IMG/VR virus record: IMGVR_UViG_3300018035_000100
Location: 1-60,043 of that record
Length of the DNA: 60,043 nt
DNA from: a virus
Direction: 5' to 3' (one strand)
The stretch's first letter is position 1, and every line of letters begins with the position of its first letter. The position numbers were made by a program, and so were the translations under genes. Shown one piece after another: positions 11,401-19,876 of the stretch. The notes under the pieces were generated by a model that had not been told where the DNA came from, made no database searches, and worked only from the letters and a program-made list of their open reading frames with translations.

Positions 11401-12434
11401 ATACAACCTCGATTTCTATAACCGGGGCTACAGGATATACATTTACTAATGGAATGATTCTGGAAATTACCGCCGATGTACTATCAATTCCAAGTTTGCA
11501 GAATACTCGTAATGGAGCAACTGTTAATTTTAGTCAACAACAAAGATCCATTTATAGTTTTACAGAATCGTTATCTTTAAGTGGAACAATTACTAATAAC
11601 AGTATAACATTTAATGCTTCAACAGGAGATTTTATTTTAGGATGTTCCTCTATAGGCACATCTTCAGGATCTTCTGCTGTATGTTTTTTAAACGATTCTA
11701 CAGCTCTTTTTGGAACCTTGGCTTATCCAATTTTAGATGGTACATCTTCTATAATTTTTAATATTAATAATTTTAATAATCAAACTGGGACGGCATCTAT
11801 ACAAGCTCTTATTCTTGAATATACTGTGCCTAGTACAATAGGAGATTCCTCTACAGGAGCTCTTATAGGCTATGATTATATACCAGTACAAACTGTTGTA
11901 TCAACCCCCAATCTGGAAATACAGACTATTACCGAGTATCCAGCAATGATTATAAGCAATAATGGTTGGGGGTCTTCTACTCAAGGAACTCCTTATATTA
12001 ATCCCATAGAACAAATTCCTATTACTTTAACGGGATATTATACAGATCAATTATTTTCTATGGATCTTATACAATTTTTAAATTATAATGTGGATAATGG
12101 TTTTATTAAGGTACCCGTTTTGATAGACGGTCAATTATATAATGTACCAATTACTTTATCTACTACTGCCATAGATTCTTTGGGGAGACAATATTTCACA
12201 TCCAGTACTCCACAAATTTCATTTATGTCTGAAGGTCTTCAACAAGAAACCTATAGAAAAATAATGGTCCCGGTCCTGGCCCGGGTCTTGGCCCCGTCTG
12301 GGCCCTTTTTGGCAGGGGAATGTGTATTGGTAGTTTTTACTTCTACTACGGCTTCTCTTGCAAATACAATAAACGGGAATGGAATAGCGGTTTATAAAAT
12401 AGCGGGGAGACCGTTAATTAGATTTACGAGATAG
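8460..12434 (+). CDS. Large virion adhesin-like protein with seven-repeat YCF48/BNR-type propeller
   Basis: A 1324-aa protein after a good ribosome site (AAGGCGG). Residues about 155-535 contain seven copies of a repeat of the type xGWAVGDSGTILKSxxGGxTW, starting TGWSCG, TGYVVG, SVWAVG, IGWAVG, YGFAVG, QAWAVG and NGFICG. This is what a seven-bladed YCF48/BNR-like beta-propeller would show, with an insertion of roughly 100 residues between repeats 5 and 6. The flanks match the 1045-aa protein at 19877-23014: IILEMWRS, TVDGYVYAIPIAFVGRRNTSPW, DVRHQV, NNLQTVL and a C-terminal AGRPL. Likely an adsorption or baseplate-peripheral protein. The propeller is absent from the paralogue, so it is a gained or lost module. 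A GC-rich cluster lies near the 3' end. Confidence 0.75.
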   Translation: MNLGNKVTVTNSDENYNYDSVIFASRKPMIDSDFNSAQEIQNIISQREISDLPSGWITSYPFYFDSDSTNGFYTQNPDGAKPEIALVNGRTLYITGTNTTIANTNFIDLGSPPTSGNAINGIILEMWRSVISYDSSANRPAPEIVLDNLNSINFLSDQSTGWSCGNNGIIIQTFDAGQNWTTQTINTSVNLNSIMFANSNTGYVVGDTGFISKTDTGGATWYDNLSNIDANLSSVFVYDVTGNPSSISVWAVGEYGTILKAQPDGVTFIPVNSNVTFTLNKVYFTSPLIGWAVGDSGTILKSVTGGNTWTQSISGVTVDLNSIYFYDENYGFAVGDSGTILRSSDGGATWINQSSNIIGGPVTQDLLDIAMFPQIYVSITNEEITSQLLNNNTTFFTQQKPIVDIYGNTVEFPSSDASSWISVVSDGTNRTILNVDGLTGLVTIAAADTTYTSTFVNYNYAPTNAVYAGQAWAVGTEGTILYTSNIGADWTQQTNSFTDINLNAVDFLSQTNGFICGSDATIIQTLDGSNWSFVPNNIQPNEIQRLYFEGNIQSNVFLNDNIINSQLNIGASQRVQVQYQIRVLPFANPDYAEAGLNSDILGLGPNSVGYYGYENMGPINGDSGCWQAVCPNTVDGYVYAIPIAFVGRRNTSPWSSQNLNGGHQPNTEYVRLDLLEATEIVESDVLDVRHQVIIPSIEEYFNVSVDQLLSNNLQTVLGTTTGPQYGIELLQVDRVDGASTDGGTLLSTSLSNLYLSPIPGSGDSTVGLFSGSSIITEPTDQTGTATLTLNGSGNGYFTFDPAHYFVYDIDSSAFMQGSFTGFGTPTVTFQFSGNIPDSSHVFSASGDFISYGLNTLTYTPSEAQLVKVYGSSASIFYKGILDTDTNNIIESWDSGVYGYTNYATIYQTEQLSSIQASRGSNVQITFYVQASSSNLINGVLTIPNTLQPNPTDSAVYTIYTPTIVYNVLSEFNHQISSIIKNTTSISITGATGYTFTNGMILEITADVLSIPSLQNTRNGATVNFSQQQRSIYSFTESLSLSGTITNNSITFNASTGDFILGCSSIGTSSGSSAVCFLNDSTALFGTLAYPILDGTSSIIFNINNFNNQTGTASIQALILEYTVPSTIGDSSTGALIGYDYIPVQTVVSTPNLEIQTITEYPAMIISNNGWGSSTQGTPYINPIEQIPITLTGYYTDQLFSMDLIQFLNYNVDNGFIKVPVLIDGQLYNVPITLSTTAIDSLGRQYFTSSTPQISFMSEGLQQETYRKIMVPVLARVLAPSGPFLAGECVLVVFTSTTASLANTINGNGIAVYKIAGRPLIRFTR
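12266..12305. repeat. GC-rich palindromic cluster A (in frame)
   Basis: Forty bases with 32 G/C in an AT-rich gene. It is built from overlapping GGTCC, CCTGG, CCCGGG, TTGGCC and GGGCCC units and is translated in frame as part of MVPVLARVLAPSGPF. The same kind of cluster occurs at 22361, 23086, 24930, 45566, 53261 and 58359. Confidence 0.7.
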
Positions 12435-12753
12435 AAGATTTTTCAAGAAGATACCAGAATCGTTCTGTTTTTACGGGCCAATGAGAATATAATATAAGAT
12501 TTTGGGGTTCAATAAATCGTTTTAAAGAAGTTCCATGAATTCGTTGTCCGACTATAGAATTTTTTGTAAAACCCAATAAATTCCTGTAGTTTTTAGAAGC
12601 TATATCTTTAGCAATGTATGGTGGATCGTTACTTGACAGATAATCCGTATCAATATATTCTGCTATCCACTCATTTTCCTCTCCTTCATAAAATACAAGT
12701 TGACCTGGTCTATAACCAGAAGCAGAAGAATATAATAATTTTTTTGTTTTCAT
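12424..12753 (-). CDS. Small dispersed-family protein with C-terminal LILYSHW motif (copy A)
   Basis: A 109-aa protein translated after DnaJ (ATGA overlap, 4 nt), converging with the end of the + strand adhesin gene (11-nt overlap). The N-terminal part, GYRPGQLVFYEGEENEW, looks like a small beta-barrel entry strand. The C-terminus NLILYSHWPVKTERFWYLLE matches copies at 35543, 40424, 46951 and 54497 and in part 49593. Function unknown. It is small, soluble, without signal peptide or obvious catalytic residues, and conserved mainly in the last 25 residues. Confidence 0.75.
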   Translation of the reverse strand: MKTKKLLYSSASGYRPGQLVFYEGEENEWIAEYIDTDYLSSNDPPYIAKDIASKNYRNLLGFTKNSIVGQRIHGTSLKRFIEPQNLILYSHWPVKTERFWYLLEKSSIS

Positions 12754-13877
12754 AAACCTTCTTCTGCCAATTTCTCTAAAAGTTCCCGAGCACTATGAGA
12801 AAGTTTTTCTGGTGTTTTTACATGAACTTGAACTAGTTGGTCTCCATAATCTTTTTGTTGTAATAGAGGGAGTCCTTTACCTTTAAGTTTTAGAACTTTT
12901 TCTGATTGTGTTCCTGCTGGAATTTTTAAACTAACTTTACCGTAAATAGTTTCTATTTCTTGAGATGCTCCCAAGGCTGCTTGAGAAAAAGTTATATCAA
13001 GTTTAGATAAAAGATCTGCTCCATGTCGTTGGAAAATAGGGTGTTGTTTTTCATTAATTATTACAATAAGATCCCCTATATCTCCACCATTAGCTCCTGC
13101 ATTTCCTTGATCTGGAATTGTTATATAATTTCCCTCAGAAATTCCTGCAGGTATAGAAACTTTTACTGTACTTTCTACAGATTCTATTCCTTCTCCGTTA
13201 CACTTAGAACAAGGATTAGAAATACTTGATCCGGTACCTCCACAAGTTGGGCATCCGTAATCCTGAATAGTTTGTCCAAAGATAGATTGGGAAACTTTTC
13301 TTACTCGTCCTTGGCCATTACAAGAAGTACATTTTTGTTTATGGCCATCTTTAGAACCGGATCCTGAACATACTGAACATCTATCTTTACGTTTTATTTT
13401 TAAAACTTTTTGGATTCCAGTGGATATTTCTTCTAAAGATAATGGTAATTTAATTTGAAGGTCACTACCCTTTACAGAATGGTTTTTAGTTCTACGTGAT
13501 CTACGACCAAAAATATTTCCGAAGGGGGATTCTCCAATATCATATTCAGTTTCTCCTTCAAAATCTTGCATAAAAGCACGGAGAGCGTCTGAAATATCGA
13601 ATCCTGCAAAACCAAAACCATTGCTGAACCCACCCGGTCCCCGTCCTTGCTGGAATGTAGATTTACCAAATTGATCATATTGAGATCTTTTTTGTGGATC
13701 CTTTAATATTTCATAAGCTTCTGTAACTTCGCGAAATTTTTCTTCTGCAATTTTATCTCCAGGATTTTTATCTGGATGAAGTTTCAAAGCTAGTTTTCGA
13801 TAAGCCGTTTTGATTTCTTCTTCAGAAGAATTTTTTTGTACACCTAAAATGTTATAATAGTCATTTGTGGTAGCCAT
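12750..13877 (-). CDS. dnaJ: Chaperone DnaJ (Hsp40, type I)
   Basis: A 375-aa full-length type I J-protein. The J domain is at residues 1-70 with HPD at 34-36. A Gly/Phe-rich linker follows (GRGPGGFSNGFGFAGF). Four CxxCxGxG zinc motifs lie at about 163-230 (CSVCSGSG, CTSCNGQG, CPTCGGTG, CSKCNGEG), then the C-terminal substrate-binding domains. It should stimulate the ATPase of a host DnaK and deliver substrates. The start sits exactly where the promoter at 13884-13912 (- strand) predicts +1, with no ribosome site upstream, so the mRNA may be leaderless. Its position between virion genes suggests a role in folding large virion proteins; no DnaK or GrpE is seen here. Confidence 0.95.
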   Translation of the reverse strand: MATTNDYYNILGVQKNSSEEEIKTAYRKLALKLHPDKNPGDKIAEEKFREVTEAYEILKDPQKRSQYDQFGKSTFQQGRGPGGFSNGFGFAGFDISDALRAFMQDFEGETEYDIGESPFGNIFGRRSRRTKNHSVKGSDLQIKLPLSLEEISTGIQKVLKIKRKDRCSVCSGSGSKDGHKQKCTSCNGQGRVRKVSQSIFGQTIQDYGCPTCGGTGSSISNPCSKCNGEGIESVESTVKVSIPAGISEGNYITIPDQGNAGANGGDIGDLIVIINEKQHPIFQRHGADLLSKLDITFSQAALGASQEIETIYGKVSLKIPAGTQSEKVLKLKGKGLPLLQQKDYGDQLVQVHVKTPEKLSHSARELLEKLAEEGL

Positions 13878-13883
13878 AACTTA

Positions 13884-13912
13884 ATTATATAATTTTTTCT
13901 TAAAAAAGTAAA
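13884..13912 (-). promoter_or_regulatory. Sigma70-type promoter of dnaJ, leaderless geometry
   Basis: On the minus strand: -35 TTTACT (13907-13912), a 17-nt spacer, and -10 TATAAT (13884-13889). The predicted +1 falls on the A of the dnaJ ATG (13877). The spacer begins TTTTT, as at the other promoters here. Confidence 0.7.
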
Positions 13913-13919
13913 ATGTTTT

Positions 13920-16900
13920 TTATATGGGCAAAACTTCAGCTATTACTATTTGTTGCCATGCCGAGGTAATTGTTCCATCCATATAAGGAGTAAAACCTGG
14001 AAGAAAGAACGAGGAATAATCTGGCATTATTTGATAATATGTTGAATCTCTTAATATAACTGACGAATCTCCTAGGAAAGGGGCCCATATAGAAGTAGAG
14101 TCTATAAGCTGGGTTGGAGTTTCCGTTCTATAATTATATGGTACTAAAACTTGTGGGTTTTTGCTTGAAAATGAAGCTAATGTCCCGGTTAAATCCGAAG
14201 CAGGGTTATAGCTTGTAATCAATGGATTAATAAAAGGATAATATGAAATCTGCGGGGATGTTGTATCTAATGATAGATATACTAATGGTATATCATCCGC
14301 AAATCCTGGGTATAAATTACTTCCATCATAAATACACGACATTTCTTCATTGATTACTGATAAAACGGCACTATTAGCAATAAGATATGTAAATGACACA
14401 GTTTCTAATTCAAGAGAATATGCAGGATATATTAAACGTACAACATCTCCAGCTTGAATAATGTTACTATTCCAATAAATAATATCTTGATCGAAAGCAT
14501 AATCTTCCCCGTACATTTGAGGAGTCCCACCTTGTACATCAAAAATAACATCTTGCATATTTGTGGGAATTCGTGAAAGTGCAAGGGATTGTTCAATGGC
14601 CATTGTTGGGGTAATTATAAAATTTTCAATAATGACTGTTTCCCCTTGCCCTGTAAGTTGTATATAAAGATTAGTGTCATTATTAATAAACGTAGATTGA
14701 TTAATGATATTAGAATATGGCACCCCATTAATAGAAACAATTATATCTGAAGTAGTAGCTAAAGTTGTACTATCATGCAAAGCTGGGTATGCAGGAAAAT
14801 TAACCCATATTGTTGCTCCAGAAGTAGTGTCTGTGTATTGTACCGGTACCGTAGGGGGTAAAGTAAAACTAGTGACATCAGACATATTTTCATAAAAACT
14901 ATAAGTTATTTGATAGCATCCAGTAGGGAGTGAAAGACCTATATTAGTTACATCTACAGTAGCATCTTTAAGTGTAGCGACATCATAAAATTCCCACGGT
15001 GCATCGTCCAAAGGGGTTTCAGTTTGTTCATAAAGTGTAAATGCTGTAGTTAATCGAGTATCTTCAAGACTGGAAAGGCAACATGTTTCTCCGGTTGTAT
15101 TTTCTACTAATAATAGATCATTGTATAATTGTAATCTATTGTTAATTGATAAATCTTGTATTCGTTGTTCGTGGGTAAGATTAGTAATTGTTCCGTCATA
15201 TATCCATCTACTTTGATCAGACCAAGTTTTTTGAAACGGGGGAGTTCCAGGATTTAATATAATAGATGCAGGAATATTTTTTTTAAGATAATCATCGTTT
15301 AGAATTATGTTTTCTTCCGTATCAGTTAAGAACTCGGGACTGAAAAAATAATTATAATGATTAAAAGTACCTTTTAAATCTTTCGATGAAGCTTTGGGAC
15401 CCGGTTTTTGATAAGTATTTAACAATGTGTCAAAAGAATTAAAACTATCAGAACGGGATAAGAGATCTGTCCGGAATTTATACCCTATTTGTAATTGTTC
15501 TGGAAAGGGAACAGGATTAACGAAAGTCCCATCAATTAAATCTTCCCCATCATAAACTAAGTTGGTATCTAAATTTCGAGCTTCATCATCATATAAAAGC
15601 GAATACTCATCTGTTCCACTTTGAAAATAATTAAAAGTAAATGTATTGTCAATTGTTGGAGTATAACCAGCTGGAGAAGCTAACCAAAATGATTGATAAG
15701 GATTTAATGTAAGAAACCCACCTACAGGTTCTATATCCAAAACTGCATTAGGAATAATAGTCCCGTCTAATTGCACTATAACATCATTTGGAGAAGCTAA
15801 TATATTGCTTCCATCACCGTTTGAAATCGGAGGGTTTTGTAATTGCCATTGAGATATTCCAAAAACTATGTTTTCAACTGTAGTGTCTACGGTGGAATCA
15901 TTATAAATATAAGAGATATTTACCTGTAAAATATCCCCCAAAACGGGACGCATAAAATTCCAAGCTGTAGCATCTGTTTTTAATAAAACAGCTGAATTTA
16001 TACCTTCGTCAACCGTGTCTAATACTACATTTGTAAATGTAGTGTCTGTGGAAATATTTATAATTTCTGTTATTGATGGTACGAGATATGGTTCTGAAGA
16101 TCCTGTAGTTAAAAGATATGGGGTTATTAATGTACAATTTGATTGGGATAATAATTCGTAAGTTGTCCCATAAGATAAATTACCAATTGTGTTTATTGGT
16201 GTTATTCCGGTAAATCCTGGATAAGAGCTTAACGGGGTGGTTTCTATAGGAGATGAAAGTTGTGTAAATGGGGTTGTAAGAGATAATGTAAACCACGCTT
16301 CCCCTGTTATAGGATAAATAGAGGGATTAGAAATATCCCCACTAGTGGCATTAACACCAATGGTGTTTATTTGTATATTACCAAATGAGTCAACAATAAT
16401 TCCATTAGAGGGCTGTGAACTAATAATTGTCAAGGTTGCATTGTTATATATCGACGTATTTAATATTGATGTAATTGTAAGGCCATAGCCAGGACCATCA
16501 ATGCCCTCTATAAAAATCGAAAGAGGTCTCGACGCATATTGTTTTCCAGTGGACGGTTCTGTGACTTCTAAATATGTTTCGGAATTTATAATACTAGAAA
16601 AAACATTACTTGCAGCTTGAGTAGTGTAAGATGTTATATAACTCGTGGTTCCATCAATTAAAGATATAGTTGAATCAATATAAAAATAATTTGGAAGTAT
16701 AAGAGTATAAACATCTCCTAATAATTCTCTATCGTTAGAACTATCTCGAGCAATGGAAAATCTTGGATTTCCCATTCTTTCTTGTAAAATTATAATGTCA
16801 GTTTGATTAGTGTCAGAACCGCTACATAAATTATGACGTGTATCTTCATAGAACGAAGAAACAGAATGTTGAACTAAACTGTCGTACATTGTTGTGGGAG

Positions 16901-18200
16901 TAGTTTTAGAAGTATCTGCTAAACCCCAATGATAACTAACCCAAGGAGTGGTTCCATCTAAAGGACAGGTCGTGTCAATTCCTGTCCAAGTCCTTTGAAT
17001 AAATTCTTGAAAAAATGGAAGTTGATAATTACTTTGATAGAATTTTGCATAACTATTGTCCGACAACGTGGATATCTGATAATCTTCTATAGTTGTTTTA
17101 TCTTGATTTCCGTAGAAACTAATTCCATTGTATGGCAAATATGACAAATAATTATTAAATCCATTAATATTTCCAGGATAAAAGTTTACATCTCCTGGAA
17201 TTGTTAAATATTCCATTGTAAAAGTACTATCTAATAAAGAATTTAAATTTGTATCCTTTCCTGTTGCATCAAAGATTTCGGTTCCAGTCGAACTTGGGTC
17301 TATAACAATTCCGCAAGTATTATTATTCTGGTCTAGTGCAAATATTATTGAGTTTGTAGTGTCTATTGAAACTGTGGTATAAAAAGAATTTAATAATTTT
17401 GTGGAAGTCACTTCCATTATTTTTAAAGCAAGTAAGGCTTGATCTTGATTAAATAGGTCAGGTTCAGTAATAGAATTAAATGTAGTAAAATTATATCCAG
17501 GTATAGACCCTGCTCCCGGGTCACCCCATATAATATCGTGAGTTTTGTTTACATCTATTGTGTCTACCCATATTAATTTTGTATCGTATAAAACATGGGC
17601 AGGTTTAATAAGATTTATATAAAAATCAAGATTTTCTAAAATTAATGCTACATTAGATCCATTAGACAAAAGATCATCTATAAATAATTCTATGATCATT
17701 TTATTTGTGTCTTTTAACCCATATCCAGAGTTTGATTTACGGGCTTCTAAATATAATTCTTTAACTACTACATTTAAATTGATTAAGTTGTTAACAACAG
17801 TTTCTATAGTAGATACGGTACTTCCATTTAAATAGGCATTTCGTAATGTGAGTAATATGTTTCGAAGATCATAGTCGCTTATTGAAGAAGATAGTTGTTG
17901 TCCATATAAAAGACGATTTCCTAAAACCGGGTATAGAAAATCAGGTCTGGTAGTAGCATAAATTCCATCATTACTTACTAATTGCCCGGATAATTGTATA
18001 CGACCCGCTTCTCGAGCCAGAACCAAAAAGAGTTGGGATAAATTTGTATTTACATTTTTAGGATAATTGCTAGGGAGAAAAGTTAATAATGTAGATAGAA
18101 TAAGAGATGACTGGCTATTTAAAGATGCCCTGAATTGTTTATTATCGGGGAGTCGGTTTCTACCAATTTTTTCAGAATTAAAATAGTAATTTTGGGACAT
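13920..18200 (-). CDS. Very large beta-rich virion-type protein (1426 aa)
   Basis: A 1426-aa protein, rich in Thr, Ser, Asn, Ile and Tyr with few charged residues, the composition of an extended virion protein. The N-terminal 180 residues are more helical (LSTLLTFLPSNYPKNVNTNLSQLFLVLAREAGRI). The rest is predicted to be beta-strand, with many short strand-turn units. I find no enzymatic motif. It is transcribed opposite to the flanking tail genes and is the first gene from the divergent region at 18201-18370; no terminator or clear promoter separates it from the dnaJ promoter downstream. Probably a tail or baseplate structural protein, by size, composition and neighbours only. Confidence 0.6.
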   Translation of the reverse strand: MSQNYYFNSEKIGRNRLPDNKQFRASLNSQSSLILSTLLTFLPSNYPKNVNTNLSQLFLVLAREAGRIQLSGQLVSNDGIYATTRPDFLYPVLGNRLLYGQQLSSSISDYDLRNILLTLRNAYLNGSTVSTIETVVNNLINLNVVVKELYLEARKSNSGYGLKDTNKMIIELFIDDLLSNGSNVALILENLDFYINLIKPAHVLYDTKLIWVDTIDVNKTHDIIWGDPGAGSIPGYNFTTFNSITEPDLFNQDQALLALKIMEVTSTKLLNSFYTTVSIDTTNSIIFALDQNNNTCGIVIDPSSTGTEIFDATGKDTNLNSLLDSTFTMEYLTIPGDVNFYPGNINGFNNYLSYLPYNGISFYGNQDKTTIEDYQISTLSDNSYAKFYQSNYQLPFFQEFIQRTWTGIDTTCPLDGTTPWVSYHWGLADTSKTTPTTMYDSLVQHSVSSFYEDTRHNLCSGSDTNQTDIIILQERMGNPRFSIARDSSNDRELLGDVYTLILPNYFYIDSTISLIDGTTSYITSYTTQAASNVFSSIINSETYLEVTEPSTGKQYASRPLSIFIEGIDGPGYGLTITSILNTSIYNNATLTIISSQPSNGIIVDSFGNIQINTIGVNATSGDISNPSIYPITGEAWFTLSLTTPFTQLSSPIETTPLSSYPGFTGITPINTIGNLSYGTTYELLSQSNCTLITPYLLTTGSSEPYLVPSITEIINISTDTTFTNVVLDTVDEGINSAVLLKTDATAWNFMRPVLGDILQVNISYIYNDSTVDTTVENIVFGISQWQLQNPPISNGDGSNILASPNDVIVQLDGTIIPNAVLDIEPVGGFLTLNPYQSFWLASPAGYTPTIDNTFTFNYFQSGTDEYSLLYDDEARNLDTNLVYDGEDLIDGTFVNPVPFPEQLQIGYKFRTDLLSRSDSFNSFDTLLNTYQKPGPKASSKDLKGTFNHYNYFFSPEFLTDTEENIILNDDYLKKNIPASIILNPGTPPFQKTWSDQSRWIYDGTITNLTHEQRIQDLSINNRLQLYNDLLLVENTTGETCCLSSLEDTRLTTAFTLYEQTETPLDDAPWEFYDVATLKDATVDVTNIGLSLPTGCYQITYSFYENMSDVTSFTLPPTVPVQYTDTTSGATIWVNFPAYPALHDSTTLATTSDIIVSINGVPYSNIINQSTFINNDTNLYIQLTGQGETVIIENFIITPTMAIEQSLALSRIPTNMQDVIFDVQGGTPQMYGEDYAFDQDIIYWNSNIIQAGDVVRLIYPAYSLELETVSFTYLIANSAVLSVINEEMSCIYDGSNLYPGFADDIPLVYLSLDTTSPQISYYPFINPLITSYNPASDLTGTLASFSSKNPQVLVPYNYRTETPTQLIDSTSIWAPFLGDSSVILRDSTYYQIMPDYSSFFLPGFTPYMDGTITSAWQQIVIAEVLPI

Positions 18201-18243
18201 TTAAAAACCTTAATGGAATAACAGGAGTAGCTATAAAATTCCA

Positions 18244-18271
18244 TAGAATAGTGGCTTATTGCCTTATTCTA
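18244..18271. promoter_or_regulatory. Inverted repeat in divergent intergenic region
   Basis: TAGAATA (18244-18250) pairs with TATTCTA (18265-18271), and GGC/GCC pair inside around a TTATT loop. It lies between the divergent starts at 18200 (-) and 18371 (+). It may be an operator or a bidirectional stem-loop. It is not followed by a clean U-run on either strand, so I do not call a terminator. Confidence 0.45.
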
Positions 18272-18370
18272 TTAGAAGATTATTTTTTATTTAAGTCGAT
18301 AATCTTTTAATAAATCCACCTATAATGAAAGCTATACATATTCCATAAATATATAAGAGGTTTCATTAAT

Positions 18371-18985
18371 ATGGTATTTAAAGACCGAATCCGAAAGATG
18401 TCTGAAAATTTTCTTAATTGTTTCAATTTTAAATCTGAGGACAAAATCAACGGATTACATGGAGAATATTGGATCCGCTTATATGACTCCACAACAAAAG
18501 AATTAGTAGAAGAACATCACGGGCACAATATAATTGTTAGTTCCGCTTCTACTCTTATTGCTTGGCTTTTAAAAGATACAGTTTATTCTTCAAGCCCAGT
18601 AACTAATAGCGTCGGTGGTATAGCATATTTGGCTGTAGGGAGTGGAAACCCAGCTTGGAACTTACAGAATCCTCCTGCCCCACAAATTACGCAAACAGCT
18701 CTAGTATCAGAAACTGCTAGAGTACCTTTTGGTTCTGAAAATACTACTTTCATAGATCCAGTTTCTGGAGATACAGTCTCATATCCCACAAATATTGTAG
18801 ATTATACGGCTACTTTTTCTGAAACTCAAGCAGTAGGTCCTATTGTCGAAATGGGGCTTATAGGCGGAGATGCTCAAGATACCCCGGATCCTTCTTCGGA
18901 TATTTTAGTTAGTTATAGAACTTTTCCTGTTATAAATAAATCCAATTCATTAATAATGTCCTTTACATATAGAATCACCTCTTAA
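18371..18985 (+). CDS. Tail-associated virion protein (hypothetical)
   Basis: A 204-aa protein with AAGAGG 10 nt before the ATG. The sequence has the layout often seen in small phage tail proteins: LIAWLLKD, then YLAVGSGNP, a variable loop (TARVPFGSENTTF), ATFSETQAVGPIVEMGLIGG, and a final SYRTFPVINKSNSLIMSFTYRIT. In related phage proteins the same order (A.G.G...ET.R......TF....A.G.I.E.GL....RT.F..I.K......W.I) ends in the tail or collar region. That similarity is from memory. First gene of the rightward virion block; no membrane segment. Confidence 0.55.
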   Translation: MVFKDRIRKMSENFLNCFNFKSEDKINGLHGEYWIRLYDSTTKELVEEHHGHNIIVSSASTLIAWLLKDTVYSSSPVTNSVGGIAYLAVGSGNPAWNLQNPPAPQITQTALVSETARVPFGSENTTFIDPVSGDTVSYPTNIVDYTATFSETQAVGPIVEMGLIGGDAQDTPDPSSDILVSYRTFPVINKSNSLIMSFTYRITS

Positions 18986-18990
18986 TAAAA

Positions 18991-19857
18991 ATGAAAATTA
19001 TATCAAATATAAATTGCGATATGGGAAAATTTGTGATTGGGTCGGAAGATTCAAATGTTTCGTGTTTTTTTAACGGATCAAAAGTTTTGTCGTGTTCTTT
19101 AGAAGATTTATCTTCTATTGTTCCAATTATAGGAGTTCTAGTAAGTTCAGCGTGTAATAAACCTGATTCAGAAATAAAAATTATAGCGGATTCCACAAAT
19201 TCAGATTTTATAAAAGATATACAAGACACTATTGGGGATTCTGAATCAATGAAAATAAAAGTTCTCAAAAGCAAACCAGATGAAATAGAAGATAATAAAC
19301 CTGTAGAAGCAAGAATTTCTCACGATCAACTAGACAATTATAATACATCGATAAAAAATTGTGCAGATAGTGTAAATGATACTTTAGATTTGTTAAAAAT
19401 ATTATCAAAAACCAAACTACCTAAAAGTATATTATCTTCTACTGAACTTAATAATAAAATTGAAAATATGAAAACAAGCTCTTTGACTAACGTATCGGAT
19501 TATAGTATTCTATCCGAACAAACAGCAAAAGATATATATACATTAAAAATAATTAATAAACAAAGAATTGCCAGTACATTAAAAAAGAAAATAATGTTTA
19601 GAACATCACATCAAATAATAAAAAATTATAATGATTTAAAAACTGTTACAGCAACATTACTTCGAACTTATTACCCAATGTATAATATTAATTCCAGCTT
19701 TAAACAATATACAGGATATCCAGCGACTTGGTATTATGACCCATCAGTTTTTTATAATTTTGTAGAACGATACAAAGATGCTTCAGATAATCTTATTGAA
19801 TTAACCAAATATGATAATTCAATTATTGCTCCACTAACTCTAGTGGGACGAAAATAA
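18991..19857 (+). CDS. Hypothetical protein (288 aa) in virion block
   Basis: The gene starts 5 nt after the previous stop without an obvious ribosome site, which points to translational coupling. The N-terminus (1-90) is a mixed alpha/beta domain with three cysteines (NINCDMGKF, VSCFFNG, LSCSL). The middle (about 100-200) is Lys/Asp/Ser-rich and helical. The C-terminus is aromatic (YPMYNINSSFKQYTGYPATWYYDPSVFYNFVERY). No family recognised. It lies just upstream of the second large tail protein and may be its assembly partner. Confidence 0.6.
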   Translation: MKIISNINCDMGKFVIGSEDSNVSCFFNGSKVLSCSLEDLSSIVPIIGVLVSSACNKPDSEIKIIADSTNSDFIKDIQDTIGDSESMKIKVLKSKPDEIEDNKPVEARISHDQLDNYNTSIKNCADSVNDTLDLLKILSKTKLPKSILSSTELNNKIENMKTSSLTNVSDYSILSEQTAKDIYTLKIINKQRIASTLKKKIMFRTSHQIIKNYNDLKTVTATLLRTYYPMYNINSSFKQYTGYPATWYYDPSVFYNFVERYKDASDNLIELTKYDNSIIAPLTLVGRK

Positions 19858-19876
19858 ATTTTTAAGAGGTTACAAA

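Noticed and set aside
8460-12434. Diversity-generating retroelement acting on the adhesin
   Set aside because: No reverse transcriptase and no template/variable repeat pair with A-specific differences was seen; the end-of-gene GC cluster is not such a repeat.
13023-13229. Open frames antisense to dnaJ and other genes, for example 13023-13229 (+)
   Set aside because: They have no ribosome sites, atypical composition, and lie inside well-supported genes on the other strand.
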